5,432 nt of DNA from DASPXK01 sp035637315 (GTDB lineage Bacteria; Chloroflexota; UBA6077; JACCZL01). Location: assembly GCA_035637315.1 (NCBI GenBank), contig DASPXK010000095.1, positions 1 through 5,432 on the forward strand, read 5' to 3'. Every line of letters begins with the position of its first letter. The stretch's first letter is position 1. Below are positions 1 to 4,537 of the stretch, piece after piece. Under the pieces are notes generated by a model, which was given only the letters and a program-made list of their open reading frames with translations, was not told the DNA's origin and ran no database searches. The translations under genes and the position numbers were made by a program.

Positions 1-168
1 ATCTCGGTGACGCTGATCGCCGGCGCGGGTTACGCGGTGGCCTGGCCACCTGTTAGGAGGCCGGCCGGCAGGCTACTCCTGCTCCGCCGCTTCGTCGCCT
101 TCGGCGGCGTCGATGATGACATCTTCGGGCAGATACTCTTCTTCCACGCTCGTATCCTCCTCTGGTGA
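1..168 (+). CDS. Possible C-terminal end of a plus-strand membrane protein (partial, uncertain)
   Basis: The first plus-strand frame is open from the window edge to a TGA at 166-168. Its first 15 codons end almost entirely in G or C, as real genes here do, and encode the hydrophobic stretch ISVTLIAGAGYAVAW, which could be the last part of a transmembrane helix. After about position 48 the codon choice is less convincing and the reading becomes arginine- and leucine-rich. From 73 to 147 this frame is the exact codon-by-codon complement of a better supported minus-strand small ORF, so its openness there carries no information. I do not recognise a family. A real gene could also be out of this frame or end further left. 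The call rests only on the first 50 bases. Confidence 0.25.
   Translation: MSVTLIAGAGYAVAWPPVRRPAGRLLLLRRFVAFGGVDDDIFGQILFFHARILLW
73..147 (-). CDS. Putative 24-residue acidic small protein
   Basis: A short ORF starts at GTG (145-147) and stops at TAG (73-75). It is preceded by AGAGGAGG (156-163) with 8 nt between AGGAGG and the start, the best Shine-Dalgarno in the window. The product has 11 acidic residues (8 Glu, 3 Asp) and no Lys or Arg in 24 positions, with one small hydrophobic patch (Val-Ile-Ile) near residues 10-12. There is no signal peptide, membrane segment or cysteine. Third positions are mostly G or C. It lies about 150 nt downstream of the sensor kinase stop, on the same strand but separated from it by the heptamer hairpin, so it probably has its own transcript or is the next unit. 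No family is recognised. It could be a genuine small protein, a leader peptide for something left of the window, or a chance ORF behind a purine-rich stretch. The reading upstream of the GTG has poor codon use, which supports this start. Confidence 0.5.
   Translation of the reverse strand: MEEEYLPEDVIIDAAEGDEAAEQE
156..163 (-). promoter_or_regulatory. Strong Shine-Dalgarno of the small acidic ORF
   Basis: AGAGGAGG on the minus strand, with 8 nt between its AGGAGG core and the GTG at 145-147. This site is the main reason to call the 24-codon ORF, since most other genes here have weaker or no ribosome binding site. Confidence 0.55.
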
Positions 169-172
169 TTTC

Positions 173-206
173 AGTATACGAGCATGGGATCCACGGCGGC
201 TGTCAA
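173..206 (-). promoter_or_regulatory. Weak promoter candidate upstream of the small acidic ORF
   Basis: On the minus strand a consensus -35 hexamer TTGACA (201-206) and a consensus-like -10 TATACT (173-178) precede the small ORF. The spacer is 22 nt, clearly longer than the 16-18 nt usual for housekeeping sigma factors, so they may not work as a pair. The -10 alone would start transcription near 166, only a few bases before the Shine-Dalgarno. Confidence 0.3.
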
Positions 207-226
207 ATAGGCGACACTTGGCTTAT

Positions 227-312
227 GAGGAATGACGAGTGAGGAATGAGGAATGAGGAATGAGTAGCGAGCCCCAGCCCGTTCATACCTCATTCCTCAT
301 TCCTTATACCTC
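227..312. repeat. Heptanucleotide repeat locus 1: inverted pair of period-7 arrays
   Basis: On the plus strand six heptamers run without a phase break from 227 to 268: GAGGAAT, GACGAGT, GAGGAAT three times, then GAGTAGC. After a short unrelated stretch, four complementary-type heptamers run from 285 to 312 (ATACCTC, ATTCCTC, ATTCCTT, ATACCTC). The right-hand array overlaps the end of the sensor kinase gene, supplying its stop codon (297-299) and final codons. The unit GAGTAGC at 262-268 is the same unit that builds the array near 4459-4493, which links the two loci. Period-7 short tandem repeats between genes are known from cyanobacteria as STRR sequences. Whether this belongs to a comparable family is inference. 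Confidence 0.9.
241..312 (-). terminator. Long hairpin at the 3' end of the sensor kinase gene
   Basis: Positions 241-264 pair with 289-312 in a 24-position stem with 22 Watson-Crick pairs, one G-U (248 with 305) and one mismatch (245 with 308). The loop is 24 nt. In minus-strand RNA the first arm overlaps the kinase stop codon. No U-tract follows the second arm, so it is not a textbook intrinsic terminator. It could instead protect the mRNA 3' end or mark a processing site. The structure is visible in sequence; the function is inferred. Confidence 0.4.
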
Positions 313-1814
313 GCCGGCAGGCACACGGTGAAGACCGAGCCTCGCCCAATCTGACTCTGGACCTCGATCCGGCCGCCGTGCTCGTCGGCGATCCAGCGAG
401 CGATGGATAGCCCGAGGCCGGTCCCGCCCCGCGGCGCCAGCGACTGCCTTCCGCGAGCCTGATCGGCACGATAGAAACGCTCAAACAAGTGCGGCAGATC
501 GGCCGGATCGATCCCAACACCGTCATCCGCGACCGAAACACGGGCCTCGCCGTCGACTCGTTCGGCCGCCATTCGAATCTCGCCTCCATCCGGTGTATAG
601 GAGAGCGCGTTATCCACCAGGATCAGGAGCAGCTCCTTGAGATAGTCTGGGTCGCCGAGCACCTCGGTCTCCTGGAGCTCGTCCAGGACCAGCCGCTGCT
701 CCCGAGGCAGTGCGAGCAGGCGTGCCTGGCGATAGACGTCGTGGACGACGCGGTCCAGGCGGACGGTCTCGCGCCGTTCAACGCGCAGCCCGGAATCGAC
801 GCGCGCTAGGGTCAGCAGGCTGGCAACCAGTCGGCTGAGTCGCTCGATTTCGGCCAGCGTATCGGCCACCGCCTCGTCTCGGTCGGCGCGCGCGAGCGAC
901 TCGCCAGCCCGCTGGAGCAGTTCCAGGTTCATTCGCACCGTCGCCAGGGGGGTGCGCAGCTCGTGTGAGGCGTCAGCCACGAACCGCCGCTGCGATGCCA
1001 GGGCCTGCTCCAGCTCGTCGTAGGCCGCCTGCAGCTGGCCAAGCATCTCGTTGAAGGTCGTGGCCAGGCGGCCGACCTCGTCACGGGGGACGCGGGCTGA
1101 CTGCGGATCCAGATCGGCGACCCGACGCCCAAAGTCGCGGCTCTCGCCGATCGCCCGAGCCTCGCGAGTCAGGCGATCGATCGGCCGAAGGGCGGCTTTG
1201 GCCAGCCACCACCCGCCCAGCGTGGCCACCAGCAGACTGAATATCCCGATCGCGCCAAAGAACAGGCGAAGCCAGACCATCGCCACCTGGACGTCGCGTA
1301 GCGAGCGAGCGACCTGCAGCACGCCCACGACGTTGTTGCCGAGCTCGAGCGGGTAGTACAGGACACGGACCGGAGCGCCCTCGAGGACCAGGGTCTCGTA
1401 CACCCAGCTGCCCTCCTGAGCCGCTTGTAGGGCCGGCTGGCTAACGGGCAGCTTGCGGTCGCCCAGCGCCTCCGAGCGGCCGACGACCTCGCCATCGCGG
1501 CTGAGGACCTGGACGGAGACACCCGGCGAGGAGAAGACGTTCAGGTCTGGCAGGTTGATCCGGACCCCGAGCGCGGTCGCACTGACGACGGGCGTGACGA
1601 ACGTCGTACCGGCGATCTCCTGAGCCTGAGCTGCCAGGCCTTCGTCGGTCTCGCGAGCCAGGTAGCGATCGAGTGCTACGTAGACCAGCAGATCGGTGAC
1701 GATCAGGCACAGTCCCAGCACCAGGGTGTATAGAAGCGCCACGCGCCAGCGGATCGACAAGGGCGGGTGGGGCAGGGCGGCCAGCAGGCGCTCGTGCACG
1801 GGCACGATGGTCAC
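297..1814 (-). CDS. Sensor histidine kinase (HAMP, HisKA, HATPase), OmpR-partner type
   Basis: This is a membrane histidine kinase that autophosphorylates and passes phosphate to the regulator encoded just upstream. In the 505 residues, segment 23-48 is the first transmembrane helix and about 50-175 is an extracytoplasmic sensor loop with no family I can name. Segment 178-205 is the second helix, followed by a HAMP linker to about 270. The HisKA motif holds the phosphorylated His284 in SHELRTP. The ATPase domain shows the N box Asn402 in DNALSYTPDGG, the G1 box with Asp430 in DDGVGID, the F box FERFYRAD (444-451) and the G2 box GGTGLGL (463-469). The first possible start, GTG at 1812-1814, overlaps the regulator stop by 4 nt but lies only 1 nt from GGAGG. 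The GTG three codons later (1803-1805) has a better 10-nt spacing. The C-terminus after CLPA (Arg-Tyr-Lys-Glu) is encoded by a repeat arm, so it may be recently altered. The kinase class is certain; the signal is unknown. Confidence 0.95.
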   Translation of the reverse strand: MTIVPVHERLLAALPHPPLSIRWRVALLYTLVLGLCLIVTDLLVYVALDRYLARETDEGLAAQAQEIAGTTFVTPVVSATALGVRINLPDLNVFSSPGVSVQVLSRDGEVVGRSEALGDRKLPVSQPALQAAQEGSWVYETLVLEGAPVRVLYYPLELGNNVVGVLQVARSLRDVQVAMVWLRLFFGAIGIFSLLVATLGGWWLAKAALRPIDRLTREARAIGESRDFGRRVADLDPQSARVPRDEVGRLATTFNEMLGQLQAAYDELEQALASQRRFVADASHELRTPLATVRMNLELLQRAGESLARADRDEAVADTLAEIERLSRLVASLLTLARVDSGLRVERRETVRLDRVVHDVYRQARLLALPREQRLVLDELQETEVLGDPDYLKELLLILVDNALSYTPDGGEIRMAAERVDGEARVSVADDGVGIDPADLPHLFERFYRADQARGRQSLAPRGGTGLGLSIARWIADEHGGRIEVQSQIGRGSVFTVCLPARYKE

Positions 1815-2512
1815 TCCTCCCGTAATACGTAGCCGGCCTGGCGAAGGGTGTGGATCAGCCGCGGCTCACCACCGGCCTCGAGCTTCTGGCGAAGCTGGCC
1901 GACGTAGACCGGCACGATGTTCGTCTCGCCCTCGAAGTCGTAGCCCCAGATCTGCTCGAGGATGTACGAGTGGGGCAGTACCCGCCGCGGGTGCCGCATA
2001 AACAGCAACAACAGCTCGTACTCCTTGCTGGTCAGGCGGATCATGCGCTCACCTCGGCGGGCCTCGCGGGCACCGGTGTCGAGGACGAGATCGGCGAAAC
2101 GCAGCAAGCTCGGAGGCGAGGCTGGACCATCCGGCTCGCGCCGCCGTAAGCGAGCCCGAACGCGGGCCAGCAGCTCCTCGACCGCGAATGGCTTGACCAG
2201 ATAGTCGTCCGCGCCGGCCTCCAGCCCGGCCACCCGATCCGGGACGCTGTCGCGGGCGGAGATCATCAAGACCGGAATACCACCCCCGGCCTGGATGCGG
2301 CGCGCCACCTCGAGCCCATCAAGGCCCGGCAGGGTCACGTCTAAGATGACCAGGTCCGGGGGGTCTTCGCGCGCGAGCTGAAGACCGGCCAGGCCGGTCG
2401 ACGCCGTGCGGACGTGATAACCCTCATAGGCGAGAATCCGACGAATCGACGCGACGAGACGGTCGTCGTCGTCGACCACCAGGACGCTGGCCTGGCCGTT
2501 GCGCTCTGCCAT
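1811..2512 (-). CDS. OmpR/PhoB-family response regulator
   Basis: This is the cytoplasmic DNA-binding regulator of the two-component pair. The receiver domain (about 9-120) has the acidic pocket Asp14-Asp15, phosphoacceptor Asp58 in VILDVTLPG, the switch residue Ser85 in VLMISARD, and Tyr104 with Lys107 in DDYLVKPF. After a linker at about 122-135 comes a winged-helix domain (about 136-233) with LTSKEYELL, the recognition-helix segment NIVPVYVGQLRQKLE (198-212) and the closing wing HTLRQAGYVL. At 233 residues it has the normal family length. Pro201 sits where most relatives have an acidic residue near the start of the recognition helix. The ATG start (2510-2512) has no Shine-Dalgarno. A -10-like TACAAT ends 7 nt upstream, which suggests a leaderless transcript as well as possible readthrough from the dehydrogenase 20 nt upstream. 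The stop overlaps the kinase start, so the two are translationally coupled. Confidence 0.96.
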   Translation of the reverse strand: MAERNGQASVLVVDDDDRLVASIRRILAYEGYHVRTASTGLAGLQLAREDPPDLVILDVTLPGLDGLEVARRIQAGGGIPVLMISARDSVPDRVAGLEAGADDYLVKPFAVEELLARVRARLRRREPDGPASPPSLLRFADLVLDTGAREARRGERMIRLTSKEYELLLLFMRHPRRVLPHSYILEQIWGYDFEGETNIVPVYVGQLRQKLEAGGEPRLIHTLRQAGYVLREE

Positions 2513-2519
2513 CGAGAGT

Positions 2520-2525
2520 ATTGTA
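2520..2525 (-). promoter_or_regulatory. -10 element for a leaderless transcript of the response regulator
   Basis: TACAAT on the minus strand ends 7 nt before the ATG at 2512, which puts the expected transcription start at or within 1-2 nt of the A of the start codon. No convincing -35 is seen 17 nt upstream (that hexamer is CAGCCT). The absence of a Shine-Dalgarno agrees with leaderless translation. It sits in the 20-nt gap after the dehydrogenase stop. Confidence 0.45.
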
Positions 2526-2532
2526 CGAGGGG

Positions 2533-3639
2533 TCAGGGTACCAGGCTGGCGCGCGTTACGTGACCCTCGGCCTGGGCGGCCATCGCCTCGTTGACCCGTT
2601 CGAGCGGGAAGCGGTGCGAGACGATCTTGTGGAAGGGGTAGCGCTGGCGGCCGCGCTGCAGGAGGGCAAGCGCCTGGCGCAGATGCCGCGCCTCGTACAC
2701 GTGGATGCCGAAGATCGAGCAGTTGTTGGTCACCCAGAAGGAGGGGTCTGCGGGATAGGTCAGGCCGGGCGAGATGTTGCCGATCTCCACGTAGCGGCCG
2801 CCGCTGGCCAGCATCGCCATGCCCTCGGCGACCACCTCGGGTAAGCCGGCTACGTCCATGACCACCTCGGCGCCCCAGCCTCCGGTCAGCTCGCGAACGC
2901 GCTGCGCCCGCTGCTGCGGGTCCGGCAGCTCACGCATGTCGATCAGCTCGTCGGCCCCGAACGCCTCGGCCGCGTCGAGTCGCTCGGCGACGGTGTCGAC
3001 GACGATGATCTGGCCGGCCCCTCGCTCACGGGCGGCCGCGATGGCATACAGACCGAGACCGCCGGCGCCCTGGATGACGATGCTCTCGCCCATTCGGAGG
3101 TTCGCGCTGTCCAGCCCGCAGATCACCTGTGAGAAGGCGCAATTCAGGCTGACCACCAAGTCATCAGGGAGGTCGTCCGGGAGCTTGAACACGGTGTGGC
3201 CCGGGCGCAGGTAGAAGTAGTCGCCGAAGGCGCCATTGAAGTGCGGCCACTGGTCACACGGCACAGACGCGTAGTCGTAGCGCTTTGGACAGGCGCGGCT
3301 GCGGTCGCTCAGACAATTCCGGCAGCGCCCACACGGGAAGAAGTAGCGATAGACGACCCTGTCGCCAATGGCCAGCGGCTTGCCGTCCGAGTCGCTCGTT
3401 ACGCCCTCGCCGAGCTTCTCGATCCGGCCCGTCATCTCGTGACCCTGGTGACGTGGCAGCCGCCAGCCGCGTTTGGCCGGGTCCAGCTCTCCGCGCCAGA
3501 TGTGCAGGTCCGAGCCGCACACGTTGGCCAGGGTGATGCGTACCAGTGCTGCTCCGGGCTCCGGCTGCGGCACCGGGTACTCCCGAAAGACGAGCGGCTT
3601 GCCAGCTTCGGCTAACACGACCGCCCGACCGACGCTCAT
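2533..3639 (-). CDS. Zinc-dependent medium-chain alcohol dehydrogenase
   Basis: This is a cytoplasmic NAD(P)-linked oxidoreductase of the zinc MDR superfamily, 368 residues from the chosen start. The catalytic zinc site is complete: Cys41 in VCGSDLH, His67-Glu68 in GHE, and Cys167 in NCAFS, which lines up with the third cysteine ligand of classical liver-type enzymes. The structural zinc loop has all four cysteines (103, 106, 109, 117). The Rossmann motif is GAGGLG (191-196). Asp215 at the end of the next strand (IIVVDTV) points to NAD rather than NADP. The reading frame is open further upstream to 3696, but the ATG at 3637-3639 is preferred. It has AGGAG at 7 nt, the family core begins right after it, and it avoids overlapping the upstream gene, whose TAG stop overlaps that ribosome binding site. 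The substrate is unknown; camphor-alcohol-type, sugar or polyol dehydrogenases are all possible relatives. Translational coupling to the VTT gene is likely. Confidence 0.94.
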   Translation of the reverse strand: MSVGRAVVLAEAGKPLVFREYPVPQPEPGAALVRITLANVCGSDLHIWRGELDPAKRGWRLPRHQGHEMTGRIEKLGEGVTSDSDGKPLAIGDRVVYRYFFPCGRCRNCLSDRSRACPKRYDYASVPCDQWPHFNGAFGDYFYLRPGHTVFKLPDDLPDDLVVSLNCAFSQVICGLDSANLRMGESIVIQGAGGLGLYAIAAARERGAGQIIVVDTVAERLDAAEAFGADELIDMRELPDPQQRAQRVRELTGGWGAEVVMDVAGLPEVVAEGMAMLASGGRYVEIGNISPGLTYPADPSFWVTNNCSIFGIHVYEARHLRQALALLQRGRQRYPFHKIVSHRFPLERVNEAMAAQAEGHVTRASLVP

Positions 3640-3646
3640 CGCTTCA

Positions 3647-3651
3647 CTCCT
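3647..3651 (-). promoter_or_regulatory. Shine-Dalgarno deciding the dehydrogenase start
   Basis: AGGAG on the minus strand lies 7 nt before the ATG at 3637-3639 and shares two bases with the TAG stop of the upstream gene (3650-3652). This fixes the start 19 codons inside the longest open frame and implies that a ribosome finishing the VTT gene can restart here. Confidence 0.75.
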
Positions 3652-4336
3652 AGTCGGCTCCGCCGACGATGCTGACAAGCCCGCGGACCAGGTCACATGC
3701 CGCGGGCGCCACGTAGCAGCCGAGCAGCACGATCTCCGTGCCCATCGCGGCCATGTAGAACTTGGCGCCCTTGCCGATGAAACAGGCGAGCATGAACTTC
3801 AAGATCGAGTAGCGGAGAACCCCGGCCGCGAAGCCGATGGCGTCGAAGAACGGGTTGGGGATGAAGGAGAAGAACGTGATGCACCAGAACCCGTAGGTGC
3901 GCATCCAGTAATCGGCCTTGTCGTACCACTTGCCGCGCGCGATCAGGTCACGCCCGCTGATCCCAACCAGGTAGCCGGTCGTTTCTCCGAAGGCCGCGGC
4001 CACCCCGGCCGTGGCCGCCAACAACCACGGGTCGAGGTGGCCGTACGCGTGCGCCTGCCAGACGATGAACAGGTAGGGGATCGGCAGGATGAAGCTGGCG
4101 GTGGCGATGAAGACCACCAGAGCGACGCCGAAGTAACCCCACCACAGGCCGAGCGCCTCCCAGGGGAGCGGGACGAGCAGAAAGAGCGCGCTCATCGCAC
4201 CGAGCGCGCCGAGCGTCAGAATCACGCGTATGGCCGAGCGGCGGGTACGCGCTTGTTCTGAGGCCACTGGCTCGAGGATAGCCGCCCCGGCCGCTTCGTC
4301 GGCCGTCAAGCGGCCGGCCGAACCTGACGCGACCAC
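3650..4336 (-). CDS. VTT-domain (DedA/TVP38-like) integral membrane protein
   Basis: This is a 228-residue polytopic inner membrane protein. After a hydrophilic, Ala-rich N-terminus (1-35) come hydrophobic segments at about 37-55, 64-93, 102-116, 148-172 and 196-224. VTT-family marks are GETTGYLVGISGRD (117-130, the E-x2-GY-x3-G pattern), then the segment FSFIPNPFFDAIGFAAGVLR (156-175) with its re-entrant-like Pro/Gly pattern, then FIGKGAKF (186-193). DedA/VTT proteins are tied to membrane lipid handling (for example undecaprenyl-phosphate or phospholipid translocation) and proton-motive-force homeostasis. The exact cargo here is not evident. The longest start is GTG at 4334-4336 with no clear Shine-Dalgarno, so the N-terminus is uncertain by up to about 30 residues. 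It is the first gene of the four-gene run, preceded by the best promoter in the window, and its stop overlaps the ribosome binding site of the dehydrogenase. Confidence 0.9.
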   Translation of the reverse strand: MVASGSAGRLTADEAAGAAILEPVASEQARTRRSAIRVILTLGALGAMSALFLLVPLPWEALGLWWGYFGVALVVFIATASFILPIPYLFIVWQAHAYGHLDPWLLAATAGVAAAFGETTGYLVGISGRDLIARGKWYDKADYWMRTYGFWCITFFSFIPNPFFDAIGFAAGVLRYSILKFMLACFIGKGAKFYMAAMGTEIVLLGCYVAPAACDLVRGLVSIVGGAD

Positions 4337-4399
4337 GCGACTGCCCGAGAATACACGAGAGCGGCCCGACCTCTTCGATAGTGAAAGCCGACCAGAGTG

Positions 4400-4411
4400 G
4401 GCGGATCCGCC
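4400..4411. promoter_or_regulatory. Perfect 12-bp palindrome at the predicted transcription start (operator candidate)
   Basis: GGCGGATCCGCC is a perfect palindrome centred between 4405 and 4406. It lies just downstream of the -10 hexamer at 4414-4419 and spans the expected +1 (about 4407) of the VTT operon. A dimeric repressor bound here would block initiation. The symmetry is plain; the operator role is inferred, and GC-rich DNA yields such palindromes by chance fairly often. Confidence 0.35.
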
Positions 4412-4413
4412 GC

Positions 4414-4442
4414 ATTATACGGCCGCCCTCGCAGCGAGGCAA
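4414..4442 (-). promoter_or_regulatory. Sigma70-type promoter of the VTT-dehydrogenase-two-component run
   Basis: On the minus strand a -35 TTGCCT (4437-4442) and a perfect -10 TATAAT (4414-4419) are separated by exactly 17 nt. This gives a start near 4407 and a leader of about 70 nt before the VTT start. An inverted repeat CCTCG-N3-CGAGG (4427-4439) lies in the spacer and touches the -35, a second place where a regulator could bind. This is the best-matched promoter in the window. Confidence 0.65.
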
Positions 4443-4458
4443 CGTATTACGAGCGAGT

Positions 4459-4529
4459 GAGTCGCGAGTAGCGAGTAGCGAGTAGTGAGTAGCAAGCGTC
4501 CGCTACTCACTACGCACTACTCACAACGC
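4459..4529. repeat. Heptanucleotide repeat locus 2: inverted pair of period-7 arrays
   Basis: On the plus strand five in-phase heptamers run from 4459 to 4493: GAGTCGC, GAGTAGC, GAGTAGC, GAGTAGT, GAGTAGC. After an 8-nt spacer, four heptamers of the opposite orientation follow from 4502 to 4529 (GCTACTC, ACTACGC, ACTACTC, ACAACGC). The layout matches the locus at 227-312 and uses a unit (GAGTAGC) that also occurs there once. It lies 8 nt downstream of the TPR gene stop and upstream of the VTT promoter, so it fills the intergenic space between two transcription units. Confidence 0.9.
4473..4522 (-). terminator. Hairpin after the TPR gene
   Basis: Positions 4473-4493 pair with 4502-4522, a 21-position stem with two mismatches and an 8-nt loop. 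It begins about 16 nt downstream of the TPR stop codon (4538-4540). No U-tract follows on the minus strand, so it is not a classical intrinsic terminator. Its position between a stop codon and the next promoter fits a transcript-end or mRNA-stabilising role. That role is inferred. Confidence 0.4.
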
Positions 4530-4537
4530 ACCCCGTT

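Noticed and set aside
36..50. 15-nt inverted repeat GGTGGCC-T-GGCCACC
   Set aside because: The one-base centre cannot form a stable RNA loop and no T-tract follows on either strand. It may lie inside a coding region, and a GC-rich palindrome of this size is not remarkable alone.
3640..3696. 19-residue N-terminal extension of the dehydrogenase reading frame
   Set aside because: It would overlap the VTT gene by 47 nt and lacks a ribosome binding site. The ATG at 3639 has AGGAG at 7 nt and starts right before the conserved family core.
3473..4261. Long plus-strand open frame (262 codons) across the dehydrogenase and VTT genes
   Set aside because: It is antisense to two genes with clear domains and motifs. 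Its translation is low-complexity (Glu/Arg/Ala/Gly) with no recognisable domain, as expected for the complement of GC-rich coding DNA.
4348..4353. Second -10-like hexamer TATTCT just before the VTT start
   Set aside because: No matching -35 is found at 16-18 nt, and the TTGCCT-N17-TATAAT promoter at 4414-4442 is far better. It is kept only as a remote alternative for a near-leaderless transcript.
3948..4442. Minus-strand open frame of 164 codons overlapping the VTT gene start
   Set aside because: It is an out-of-frame shadow: Arg/Gly-rich, with no hydrophobic pattern, while the VTT frame has membrane segments and family motifs.
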